Shown here: one piece after another, positions 26,884 through 35,605 of the stretch
Layout of the letters: each line of letters opens with the position of its first letter
Numbering within the stretch: the first letter of the stretch is position 1
Origin: Rhynchopus euleeides
Lineage: Eukaryota > Euglenozoa > Diplonemea > Diplonemida > Diplonemidae
Direction: 5' to 3'
NCBI GenBank assembly: GCA_963210315.1
Contig: OY723301.1
Location: 1,612,001 to 1,676,000 of the forward strand
DNA: 64,000 nt
The notes under the pieces: generated by a model
The model's input: the letters and a program-made list of their open reading frames with translations, nothing else
The model's database searches: none
What the model was told of the DNA's origin: nothing
Position numbers and translations under genes: made by a program

Positions 26884-29025
26884 ATGGCCATGATCGCGAG
26901 GATCAAGCGGCTGCAGGCGTCGACGCAGCAGCTTCTCGCAAGCGGGCGCAAACTCTCGGAGGACGAACTGGACGTCGTTATGACGTTCATGGAGCAGCAG
27001 GGCGCGCTGCTCGTGACGCTGTTGGGTGGTGAAACACCTACTACCTCTGCAAGCCCGCCGATGGCGGCGCCACCCGCACAGCAGCAGCAGCATCAGCATC
27101 AACATCAGCATCAGCATCAGCAGGCGCCACAGCAGGCGCAACAACAACCGAAGAAGAAGTCGAACGAGGCATCATCGACAAAGCATCCGCACACCACGGC
27201 GCAGCAGCAGCAGCAGCAGCCGACGCAGAAGCCGAAGCAACAGCAAGGGCAGCAGCAACAGCGGAAGGGGCCGGCAGCGACGGCCCCCCAGCAAGGATCC
27301 GGGTGGGTGACGATGGCGCGCAAGCCGCCCGTGCCACCTCCCCCGGCCCTCGCGGCCCCCCCGGCGGCTTCAATTGCCGCCACGCAGATCGGGGTCGCGC
27401 CGCGCGGGCTCCTCTTCGCGCAGCAGGCGAAGCGCGCGAAGGAGCTGCTTGAACTCGCGCAGGCAGCGGTAGCGGAGGACTCGCAGCGTGCCTATGCTGT
27501 GATCTGCGGGACACGCTTCGCCGGCGCGTCGGAGGAGATGCTCACCCTGGTGGGTGGGATGGTGCGCCCGCTGTGGGTGGCGACGGCGGGGAACATCCCC
27601 TTTAACAGCGGGGTGCCGGCGGGAAGCGACGGCGTGCCGGGCGTTGCCCATGTCGACGCCGTCCCACGGGGGGAGGAGCGGACGAGGGTGCTCGTCTTCT
27701 GCGTGGCCGCGGCTCACACGTCGAAGGACACGTGGACCGCGCTGACGACGGGCACCGACAGCCTGACGGTCCTGCAGGGGCTGGCGCGGCGGGCGGCGAG
27801 CGACGCCGGCAAGGTGCGGGTGCGGCCGGAGCAGGTGTGGCGGCCACAGTGGCGCAAGGGCCGGGTGGACGCGATGGTGCGTGTGCCACGGGAGGCTGTC
27901 ACCAGCCTCCTTCAGGCGTCGGGGGCAGGAGGCTGTTTCTGGAAGGAGCTGCAATTTGCCGGCGGCCGCGAGCCGTACGCGGCGATTCCCCTCTGCAAGG
28001 GTACAACACTGTCGGAGGCACGCGCCGCCGCGAAGGGGCTGGGACCCGCTGCGCTCGGTCTGGTGTACGGCGTGAGGACACTGTCGGTTCGCGTGGCGAC
28101 ACCCCAGCAGGCTGAGGCGGTGCGCGCCAACCTCGGAGATAAAGCTGAACCGGCTCGTGACCCCCTCATGAAATGGGTGGTATCCGGGGCCCGTGGGCAA
28201 GAGCACGCCGACGACATCCTGTTCGACTTGCGGCGGGCGGGAAATGGCTGGAACGCGAGTGTGATAAACTCGCGCGCTAAAAGCGGACAGCGCGTGCTCG
28301 TCGTAACGGCGTCAACACCCCCCCCCTTTAGTTGTATAACGAGGGCGGGCCGCCCCTCCCTCTGGGTGAGGGAATGGGCGAAAGAGGACGCCCCCCCGCA
28401 GGATGTGCGGCGGTTCAAGCCCGCGCCCGCGGCTGGCCCCCCGGCCAAGGTGAAGCTGCCGGAGCGCTACGTGTCATCCCCACCGACGACACCTATCGCC
28501 CCCCCGCAGGTCTCCCCGCAGGCCCCTCCGCAGGACCCCCCGCCGCCTCCACAGGCACCGCCAGCCGCGGCCCAGGCTGAACCCGCCGCAGATGAGACCG
28601 CGGCCCCTCCTCCTGCCGCCGGCGGGGGCGACGACGTTGACGACGAGAGCTCCGCCGACATGCTCTCAGCTGACGGGGAGGACGGTGCCCCGCGTGCGGA
28701 CGCCAACGGCAAGCGGCGTCGGGTGGTCTCCGGGGGCGACGGGGCCGAAGAGGAGGACGACATCGACGAGATGCTGGGGCAGCCTTCGTCGAAGGGCTGG
28801 GGGGAGCGCATCAGCTCTGCGGTGTCCGACGCGATGGACTACGTCTCCCCGATCCGCAAGAGGAATGTGAGCATCCACATTCACCAATGGGGCGTCGGGT
28901 ACAAGGCCACAATGAACACCCGCTGCCAGCTGTGCGAAGCGGTCGTGGGCAGGCAGTACACGCTGAAAAGCTGCGAGGGATGCAATCAGGTGGCATGCGC
29001 GAGCTGTGCAAACCTGCACAAGTGA
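26884..29025 (+). CDS. Retrotransposon ORF1 protein
   Basis: 713 residues from the ATG at 26884. Order: a short helical N-terminus; a Gln/His-rich low-complexity region (about 65-150) suited to RNA binding or condensation; a central domain (about 180-500) of unknown fold; a Pro/Ala-rich acidic linker; and a C-terminal zinc-binding module (CQLC ... CEGC ... CASC, about 688-710). It ends at TGA 29023-29025, but the same frame continues straight into ORF2. ORF1 proteins of LINEs are usually nucleic-acid chaperones; I infer that role from position and composition only. Confidence 0.75.
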   Translation: MAMIARIKRLQASTQQLLASGRKLSEDELDVVMTFMEQQGALLVTLLGGETPTTSASPPMAAPPAQQQQHQHQHQHQHQQAPQQAQQQPKKKSNEASSTKHPHTTAQQQQQQPTQKPKQQQGQQQQRKGPAATAPQQGSGWVTMARKPPVPPPPALAAPPAASIAATQIGVAPRGLLFAQQAKRAKELLELAQAAVAEDSQRAYAVICGTRFAGASEEMLTLVGGMVRPLWVATAGNIPFNSGVPAGSDGVPGVAHVDAVPRGEERTRVLVFCVAAAHTSKDTWTALTTGTDSLTVLQGLARRAASDAGKVRVRPEQVWRPQWRKGRVDAMVRVPREAVTSLLQASGAGGCFWKELQFAGGREPYAAIPLCKGTTLSEARAAAKGLGPAALGLVYGVRTLSVRVATPQQAEAVRANLGDKAEPARDPLMKWVVSGARGQEHADDILFDLRRAGNGWNASVINSRAKSGQRVLVVTASTPPPFSCITRAGRPSLWVREWAKEDAPPQDVRRFKPAPAAGPPAKVKLPERYVSSPPTTPIAPPQVSPQAPPQDPPPPPQAPPAAAQAEPAADETAAPPPAAGGGDDVDDESSADMLSADGEDGAPRADANGKRRRVVSGGDGAEEEDDIDEMLGQPSSKGWGERISSAVSDAMDYVSPIRKRNVSIHIHQWGVGYKATMNTRCQLCEAVVGRQYTLKSCEGCNQVACASCANLHK

Positions 29026-32000
29026 CTTCCCACCCGGGATAAGCGACTCGCAGATGCTGCGTATCTGCGCCTCCCCACGCACGGGGACATCGAGACGAAC
29101 CCAGGCCCCGCTATCACCCTGGCTTCCGTGAATGTGACGGCGCTGCTTCCTCACCTCGAGAAGATCACGCTGATCCCTGCCGACATCGTCTGTCTACAAG
29201 AAACTGCCCTGACCATGCACATGCAGGAAGAGGTATCGACGCACCTTTCCCAGGAGCGGATATGGTCCACGGCTTGGGGTGCACCCCGCGACGGCGTTAA
29301 AGGCAACCTTGTGAAAGGCACCAAAGGCGGAGTCGGCATCCTTGCGCGGAAGCCCGCCCCGCTCGTGCGCCTCTCCACCCCCACGACACTGGAACGTTTT
29401 GCAAGCGATGGCCGTTTTGTACACGCAAAGGTGGCAATCGGAGATGGTAGCTCCTTCCTGCACGTCCTATGCGTGTACGCCCCGTCGGGTCAGAAGCGGC
29501 GCAAGTCTGGGAAAACCTTCGCCGAACGGGAGCGACTCCTGCATGCGGTGCTGCTAGACTACGGCAGATGCTTGGGCGACGTGCCGGTAGTGGTGATGGG
29601 CGACCTCAACACCGACAGGGATGCGTCGCCCACCCTCGCACATGCACTGGACAACTACTGGGCCGATGCTGCGGCACTGGCCGCACAGGCCACCGGCACC
29701 ACGCCCCCTTCAACCTTCACCTCCACTACATGCGAGGGGACACGTATCGACTACGCGCTGCTGAACCCGATCGCAGCGCAGGCCCTTACGGCGTGCGATG
29801 TTCGGGACGTGGGAGTGCCGAACCACCTCTGCGTGACGATGACTCTCGACGTTCAGGTCTTCGACCAGACGTGCCTCAAATACAGGGTCCCCAAGCAAAT
29901 CCGCGTTCCTCGGGCCCCCCCCGGGGATACCACCGCGCCCCCTCCTACTCCATCCCTCTCGGGGTTCGAGGGAGCCCTGCGGCGGGGCGACCTTGACAAT
30001 GCCTGGAAACTGCTCTGCGAAGCGTGCGAGACCTACCTCGTGCAATTGGCGGGACTTTCAGCTGGTGCCTCCCGCGCCTACATCGGCCGTGTGGATGTAC
30101 GCGAGCCACGGAAGGTCCGCCTGTGTGCGAGGGAATCACGGGCACCGGATGGGCTGGGAGCCGCGTCCTGCCGTGAGCTGAAACTGCGCGCTGCCATCCG
30201 ACGCCTAGAGGAGTTGGTGGGCGCCCGCATGCGTCTTGGCAACGGCCTGCTGCCATACGATGTTTCACGCTGCTGGGAGAAGTGCAGAACACTGGTATGT
30301 GAGCTGCCCACCAACCAGGATGTGCCGGCTGGCGGCCGGCGCGACGGTACCCCGCCCCTTGCGGTGCTCCAACGCCTCCTCCACGGGACGCGCGCGGAGT
30401 GCCGACGGATTCTCTCTGAGGTGGTGCACCAGCGCCGAGGCCTGCTCCGCGACGACTTCCGGAGACGTTGCCGTGAGGATGCGAAGAGTGTCGTGGCGAT
30501 GCTGAAGGGAGAGACGCCCAGCACTGCCGACACGGTGCGGCGACCGGACGGGACCTTCACCGCCAACCTCGCTGAGATGGACAGCATCCTGCAAGGAGCC
30601 TGGGACAGCATCCTGCGGCTGTACCCTGATCGCGTTGGGGAACCCGAATTTGCGCCGTTCATGGAGCGCTTCGGGAAATACGTACACCACACTCCGGTGA
30701 CTATATCCGACATCACGGGGTCAGACCTCATCGCGCTGGCACAGATGAAGCTAGCGAAGTCCAAGTCGGGCACCTGCGGCGTCGACGGCTGGAGACTGGA
30801 AGAGGTTGCACTTCTGCCGGTGGGGCTAATGGATGGGTTTGCAGCCCTCTTCAACAGCATCGAGCGTACCGGCTCTTGGCCCGAGGCGCTGAGAACCGCA
30901 CTGGTGACGCTCATCCCCAAGGGCGAATACGCTGGCGACCCGCTCGGACTTCGGCCCATCACGGTCACGAGCCTGGTGTACCGCATATGGGCCTGCCGCC
31001 GTCTGCAGGATGTTGTCGTATGGCAGGAGGGCTGGATTGACCCCTCTCAACACGGCTTCCGCCCCGGCCACCGCGCCGACGACGCGCTGATGGACCTCAC
31101 GACCCAGATTGAGGAAACGCTCCTGGACACGGACACCTCGATCTACCTCCTGGCGCTCGACTTCTCGAAATGTTTCGACAGGGTACCCCAGCGCTTAGTC
31201 CTGGAGCTGGCGCGTGCAATGGGGCTGCACGAGCGCATCCTCCGGCCGCTGGAAGCGATGTACTCGCGCCTCCGCCGTCGCTTCAAGACCCCACTCGGAG
31301 TGGGGGGGGAGTTCGATGTGACGAACGGAATTCTTCAGGGCTGCCCATTGTCGGTCGTCCTCATCAACGCGCTGCTCTCCGTCCTGGTGAAAGCGATCCA
31401 GGAAGAGAGCGGGGGGGCCCTCAGCATATCGTACGCGGATGACGCCACTATCATCTCGCGTGTCTCTGAGGCGCTGACACAACGTGGCGCGGACATCACG
31501 GGCGAGTTCTGCGCAATAACGGGAATGCGCCTAAACGAAAAGAAGACCATTGCCATGGGCGTGCATCGCGTGGACCCCTCCTCTGGCGCACGCCCTCGAT
31601 ATGTCGGCACCATCGCTGTAAATGGGGCCACCTTCCCCACCAAAACCGCCTCACCTGCACTAGGCGTGCGCGTCTGTGTGTCACCAGCGTTCATAGACCG
31701 CGGCGACGACGGACGGGCGAGTAAAGCGCATGCCCCCTTACGCCGCCTGGGCAGCTCGCCTGCGACCTTTGAGCAGCGACACGGCCTGATTGCTGGCGCA
31801 GTCATGCCCCGAGCGATCTTCGGTGGCTGGTATGCGCCCATTGACCACCGGGTCCTCCGCGACCTAGAGACCCGAGCCTCAAACTGCCTATACGGTGACC
31901 GCCATCCCTCCCGCAGCACCGCAGCGGCCCTCTCCATTGCCTCGAAGGGACACCTCCTTCACCCAGGAATCATAGTGCCGTATCGCATGCTGCTCCTACT

Positions 32001-34698
32001 TCTAGACTCCTGCCGCCGCCTACCAGAATTGATCCCGCGATTCAACCGCATCCGGGCCATGTATGCGCAAAAAACACGCATCGACGTCCCCCTCGGGCCT
32101 ATCGGGCTTGCGCTCAAAAAAGGACTGCCGCCGGCCTCCCTCACCTGCGGCGATGATGTTTCCCTCATATCTGCTCCAGGAGGTTCCGAACCACTGCTTT
32201 CACTCGAAGTGGCGGCACGGAACCATGTGCTACGCGAGGCGCTGCGTCACAACATCTGGCGAAGGCTTGCTATCTCCAGACCCTCCTTCGGCGGTGTGGA
32301 GGACGGCGTTGACACCGTGCTGACAAACGACTTCTGGCAATCATGTGGGGATCCTGTGCTCGCCGCTGCGATGCGCTGCATTATTGTTGGGGGCGTGTTC
32401 CTGGCAGACCGCTGGGGACGCAATAAGCTTGGGGCTGCGACGGACTCCGCGCCTGACGGGCCGGAGGCCGAGCGCTCGACCGCTCCTACTCCACCTCCTG
32501 TGACCGCTGCCGACCACGCCACAGCACCCGCGGACGGCGACGCTGCCGGTGACACCGATGATGACGACGACTCGTCGAGCTCAGCCCCGTCCGAGTTCGA
32601 TGTCCTCGACGACTCGGGTGAGGTGCCCCTACCCCTCACAGCAACACAGCCGGAGCCGGGTAGCGACCGCCTCTGCCGGAATTGCGATACGGGCTCCCCC
32701 GAAACCGTCACGCATCTCTTCTGGGAATGCCCTGCCCACAACGACGTCCGTGCCCGGGAGCGGTACGCGGGTCTCTGTGAGGAGCGCCTCTCATGGCCGC
32801 CCTGCCTAGCCAACTGGGGCATCATACCGAAACCCCTATCCGGTACGGTGCGGGCGAAGGACCTGCACCACCTAATGAGCACGATAGTCGCCCGCAGAGA
32901 TGTGCTGGAACGTGAGCGCCTCGGGGTATCCCCAACTGTTTGCGCGTGGGACGCAGCGCTAGCGCGACCCGCTGCGCCCCATCAGTCCGACCTGGCCTCA
33001 CTGCCGGACAACCCACCCCGCTGGACTCACGGAGAGTGCATCATGCGTGCCCTGCGGGCCTGGCTCGGTCGTCTCACCTGGACGAGGGAGGGGTCCGTCT
33101 CCTTCTGCGAGCTCGCCATCGACTTCGAGGTCTTCTCCGGGCTCGACGTCTGCCCGATCGCTACTGGCGCCCCGGCAGGAACCCAGCCCGCCCCACTCAA
33201 CATGCGTGGACGCATGATGGGGCAGATGTTGAAATACCTTGTCTCCCAGTGTGAAGCAGTTAACCTCCGCGCGCCCCTGCCTGGCGCGTTTGTCTCGCGT
33301 GTCTACTGCCTCCGCGCGGTGGGGGTGAAGGAAGTCTGGGGCGGTCTTGAGCCGCGCCCCCGCTTTGCCTGCCACGGGCTCACCACCCGTATCCTGATCG
33401 AGCAGATTCCCCGCGCGATCCACTGGGCCTCGAGCAAGTCGTGGGGCCTGGACCTTACCCCGTCGTATACCGAGGTGCCCGACCGGGACACGCGAAGCGA
33501 ACAGTGGGACCCTACTCCCGTAGCCCCCACCCGTGACCCCCTCGACACGGTCAGCCCGAGGTCGGCGCCGTGCGGCGCTGAGCGCTATGCCCCCCGTTCG
33601 GAGGTGCTGGCTCGCAACGTCTGCAGGGCCCACTCCAAGCCCAAGTGCCATGACTGCGACGCGGCGGGGCACAACCGAACCCTGCGAATGGAAGACTGCT
33701 GCCGGGCCCACCACCGCCAGGATGACGGACTGCCCGTGCAGTTCTGCAGCACGCACCGGCTGCTCCGCTGCGGCACCTGCAGCTCCTCCAACATGTGCTG
33801 CAAGCGTGGCCACCACGGCTGCCGCGACCATGACCTGCCCCCCTGCGGGGTCTGCGCCTCTCTGCCTGAGATGGATGACAGACGCCCCACCGCTTGCTGC
33901 AAGAAGGGCCACCACGCCCCTCCCGCCCCTGCGACGCCTGTGGAGGCAGACGCCCCCACCCCGCCGCCCCATGTGCCGCCAACCCCGCCCTTCCCAGAGG
34001 CGACTGCGCCTACCGTGGGGGATCTTCCCTCCACCACGCCACCCCGTGTGCCTGCGCCTCAGCCCTCCCCTGAAGCGACCCCGTGTCCCGCTACTCCCGA
34101 GCCCGCCACCCCTCCAGTTATCCTGAAGAGGCTGGCCCATACCGTGTGCTCCCCGGGCTCACCCCACCGCCACCTGATGCAGCCTCGTAGGAGGCTCTCA
34201 CCCGACGGCGTCAGGCCATCCATCCCCGCCGTGGCGCAGCTGAAGCGCACCGCCTTAGAGGCGCATACCGGTTCCACCCCGGCACTGCCTGCCCAAAGGC
34301 CTAGGGTCGACCACGTGATCCCCACCGCTGACGCTGACGCTGACGTGGGCGCCGCTGATCCGGACCCACCTTCTCCTACTACCTCCCCTCCCGACGGCGT
34401 GTCCGTTGACGCAGCCCTTCCCCAAAGGCCCCGTTCTGGTGCCTCTTCCTCCTCCGCCCGTGCGCGGTCACCGCACGCGCCTACAGGCTTCCGGGCCTAC
34501 CTTAATCCTCCTTCCTCACGTAGCGCGTCACCGGGCGCTACAGACCGTGTGGCGCCTGCGCCTCCTCCTCCTCCTGTGTCACTTCCCTCACCCCACCAGA
34601 GCAGCTCCTCTCTCAAACAAGGGGAGTCTACCGGGCCGCGGGCCCGCGTAGTTACCGTATACGTAAATATTTTGGAACGTAAATATTATGGAACGTAA
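29026..34698 (+). CDS. Retrotransposon ORF2: endonuclease, reverse transcriptase
   Basis: About 1,890 codons open after the TGA, in the same frame as ORF1. The 2A motif GDIETNPGP is at 29083-29109. Endonuclease/exonuclease/phosphatase motifs follow: VCLQET, VVVMGDLN, TRIDYALL, VGVPNHL. Reverse transcriptase motifs: QHGFRPGHRADDA, LALDFSKCFDRVP, LQGCPLSVVL, and YADD at 31432-31443. A CxxC...H....C knuckle lies at 32674-32730, typical of LINE C-termini. A long Cys/His-rich region (about 33600-33930) and a Pro-rich tail are unusual. No in-frame ATG precedes the endonuclease core. The present stop (TAA 34696-34698) lies inside an inserted MITE. Confidence 0.85.
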   Translation, partial: LPTRDKRLADAAYLRLPTHGDIETNPGPAITLASVNVTALLPHLEKITLIPADIVCLQETALTMHMQEEVSTHLSQERIWSTAWGAPRDGVKGNLVKGTKGGVGILARKPAPLVRLSTPTTLERFASDGRFVHAKVAIGDGSSFLHVLCVYAPSGQKRRKSGKTFAERERLLHAVLLDYGRCLGDVPVVVMGDLNTDRDASPTLAHALDNYWADAAALAAQATGTTPPSTFTSTTCEGTRIDYALLNPIAAQALTACDVRDVGVPNHLCVTMTLDVQVFDQTCLKYRVPKQIRVPRAPPGDTTAPPPTPSLSGFEGALRRGDLDNAWKLLCEACETYLVQLAGLSAGASRAYIGRVDVREPRKVRLCARESRAPDGLGAASCRELKLRAAIRRLEELVGARMRLGNGLLPYDVSRCWEKCRTLVCELPTNQDVPAGGRRDGTPPLAVLQRLLHGTRAECRRILSEVVHQRRGLLRDDFRRRCREDAKSVVAMLKGETPSTADTVRRPDGTFTANLAEMDSILQGAWDSILRLYPDRVGEPEFAPFMERFGKYVHHTPVTISDITGSDLIALAQMKLAKSKSGTCGVDGWRLEEVALLPVGLMDGFAALFNSIERTGSWPEALRTALVTLIPKGEYAGDPLGLRPITVTSLVYRIWACRRLQDVVVWQEGWIDPSQHGFRPGHRADDALMDLTTQIEETLLDTDTSIYLLALDFSKCFDRVPQRLVLELARAMGLHERILRPLEAMYSRLRRRFKTPLGVGGEFDVTNGILQGCPLSVVLINALLSVLVKAIQEESGGALSISYADDATIISRVSEALTQRGADITGEFCAITGMRLNEKKTIAMGVHRVDPSSGARPRYVGTIAVNGATFPTKTASPALGVRVCVSPAFIDRGDDGRASKAHAPLRRLGSSPATFEQRHGLIAGAVMPRAIFGGWYAPIDHRVLRDLETRASNCLYGDRHPSRSTAAALSIASKGHLLHPGIIVPYRMLLLLLDSCRRLPELIPRFNRIRAMYAQKTRIDVPLGPIGLALKKGLPPASLTCGDDVSLISAPGGSEPLLSLEVAARNHVLREALRHNIWRRLAISRPSFGGVEDGVDTVLTNDFWQSCGDPVLAAAMRCIIVGGVFLADRWGRNKLGAATDSAPDGPEAERSTAPTPPPVTAADHATAPADGDAAGDTDDDDDSSSSAPSEFDVLDDSGEVPLPLTATQPEPGSDRLCRNCDTGSPETVTHLFWECPAHNDVRARERYAGLCEERLSWPPCLANWGIIPKPLSGTVRAKDLHHLMSTIVARRDVLERERLGVSPTVCAWDAALARPAAPHQSDLASLPDNPPRWTHGECIMRALRAWLGRLTWTREGSVSFCELAIDFEVFSGLDVCPIATGAPAGTQPAPLNMRGRMMGQMLKYLVSQCEAVNLRAPLPGAFVSRVYCLRAVGVKEVWGGLEPRPRFACHGLTTRILIEQIPRAIHWASSKSWGLDLTPSYTEVPDRDTRSEQWDPTPVAPTRDPLDTVSPRSAPCGAERYAPRSEVLARNVCRAHSKPKCHDCDAAGHNRTLRMEDCCRAHHRQDDGLPVQFCSTHRLLRCGTCSSSNMCCKRGHHGCRDHDLPPCGVCASLPEMDDRRPTACCKKGHHAPPAPATPVEADAPTPPPHVPPTPPFPEATAPTVGDLPSTTPPRVPAPQPSPEATPCPATPEPATPPVILKRLAHTVCSPGSPHRHLMQPRRRLSPDGVRPSIPAVAQLKRTALEAHTGSTPALPAQRPRVDHVIPTADADADVGAADPDPPSPTTSPPDGVSVDAALPQRPRSGASSSSARARSPHAPTGFRAYLNPPSSRSASPGATDRVAPAPPPPPVSLPSPHQSSSSLKQGESTGPRARVVTVYVNILERKYYGT
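29083..29109 (+). other. 2A ribosome-skipping motif
   Basis: Codes for GDIETNPGP, matching the consensus D[VI]ExNPGP; peptide-bond skipping would occur between Gly (29104-29106) and Pro (29107-29109). It lies 19 codons after the ORF1 TGA and just before the endonuclease domain. 2A motifs are known in some trypanosome and sea-urchin non-LTR retrotransposons, usually near the N-terminus of the endonuclease ORF. Confidence 0.85.
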
Positions 34699-35002
34699 AT
34701 ATTATGGAACGTAAATATTTTGGAACGCTGGTGGGTTGGCGTTCCAGATTTTTTTCGTTCCATAATATTTACAGGGCTTTCTGCGACTCGGGGACTTGGA
34801 CCAGGTGATCGGACGGCATACAGAGTCCCTGACGGGACCTACTCGTGCACTTTTCGCGCGATTCCTGACGCAAGCCGTCCTCACCACCGAGTCCCCAACT
34901 GGCCCTGTAAATATTATGGAACGTAAATATTATGGAACGGACCGGCCAAAAATGGGCCCGTTCCATAATATTTACGTTCCATAATATTTACGTATACGGT
35001 AA
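34652..35002. mobile_element. 351-bp MITE inserted in the retrotransposon
   Basis: TIRs TTACCGTATACGTAAATATT / complement at 34652 and 35002, flanked by a 4-bp TSD GTAG (34648-34651 and 35003-35006). The arms hold repeats of GGAACGTAAATATTATGG in direct and inverted order. No coding capacity. It disrupts the end of ORF2, supplying the current stop codon. Confidence 0.9.
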
Positions 35003-35064
35003 GTAGACGACACCCTTGGGGTGCGAGTATTTTCGTTTCGGGGATATTCACACTATAAGCATAC

Positions 35065-35092
35065 GAGAGAGAGAGAGAGAGAGAGAGAGAGG
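35065..35092 (+). repeat. (GA)n tract at the retrotransposon 3' border
   Basis: About 13 GA units followed by GGTTTTTCTTTGCAG, the acceptor of intron 1 of the KEG-like gene. Pairs with the GA tract at 26666-26684. Confidence 0.75.
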
Positions 35093-35105
35093 TTTTTCTT
35101 TGCAG

Positions 35106-35605
35106 AGGTGGTCGGTGTGTATGGCGACACAATTCCAGTTACCCAAACACATCACCACGCAACAGGCCCTGGGTCCGAATGACTGTGTCATCTTGACCCC
35201 CGCAGGCGAGCGGGCTGTGCGGGCAGGGTGGGGAGGTCTGGAAGCGGGGGACCGTGGCACGGTATGCTTCTGCTGGTGGGCAAGCCTCATAGGCCTGATC
35301 TTCTGCGTCTTGATTTGACACCACTGTGATAATGTGCGCAGTGCCGAGCGCAGAAATGGACATACGGTTGAGGACAATCTGCACGGTGCAGATCTGCCAA
35401 CCCAACAAGAATAAGTGAGCCGTCTCGCTCCGCCAGTTGCAAAAGTTACATGCGTTTACACTGCCCCCCCTCCTTGCGCATTGCCTCCCCCTTGCTACAG
35501 GTCGTGCATGTCGACACGGGTGCACCACACTTTGCCTGCATCCGGGTGAAGACGGGTGTGGTTGTTCCGCACTTCAGAGGGCACATCAAGCTTGTGCCCC
35601 CCTGA
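35106..35605 (+). CDS. KEG/Mind-bomb-type protein, exons 2 and 3
   Basis: Exon 2 is 35106-35261 (52 codons) and exon 3 is 35501-35605 (34 codons plus TGA). The intron between (35262-35500, 239 bp) has donor GTATGC and acceptor CCCTTGCTACAG; both junctions are phase 0. Joined, they encode one more SH3-like repeat: LGPNDCVILTPAGERAV, GWGGLEAGDRGT, then VVHVDTG, FACIRVKTG and IKLVPP at the C-terminus. This continues the repeat pattern of exon 1 and completes the protein at 796 residues. Exon placement is inferred from splice sites and reading-frame continuity. Confidence 0.8.

Larger units (their letters stand above)
26685..35064 (+). mobile_element. Non-LTR retrotransposon (LINE) with 2A motif
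   Basis: About 8.4 kb, including a 351-bp MITE near the 3' end. A 5' leader of roughly 200 bp is followed by ORF1 (26884-29025), one TGA, a 2A motif (29083-29109) and ORF2 with apurinic-type endonuclease, reverse transcriptase and Cys/His motifs (to 34698). There are no LTRs and no obvious poly-A tail; the 3' end abuts (GA)n. Borders are set by the GA tracts and are therefore approximate by a few bases. The host gene is on the same strand. Confidence 0.85.
26625..35105 (+). other. Intron 1 of the KEG-like gene, enlarged by a retrotransposon
   Basis: Donor AG|GTATGT at 26625 and acceptor TTTTTCTTTGCAG ending at 35105. Both flanking exons are phase 0 and join into a continuous SH3-repeat protein. 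Without the retrotransposon between the two GA tracts (26666-26684 and 35065-35092) the intron would be about 100 bp, in line with the 220-250 bp introns elsewhere in the window. Confidence 0.8.

Noticed and set aside
26625..27032. Continuation of the KEG-like gene past 26624
   Set aside because: The frame runs through a GTATGT donor, the GA tract and the LINE 5' leader, then overlaps ORF1 in another frame; repeat-like protein sequence stops exactly at the donor.
35016..35105. Arg-Glu repeat protein (REREREER)
   Set aside because: It is only the (GA)n microsatellite translated; the coding part starts after the acceptor at 35105.
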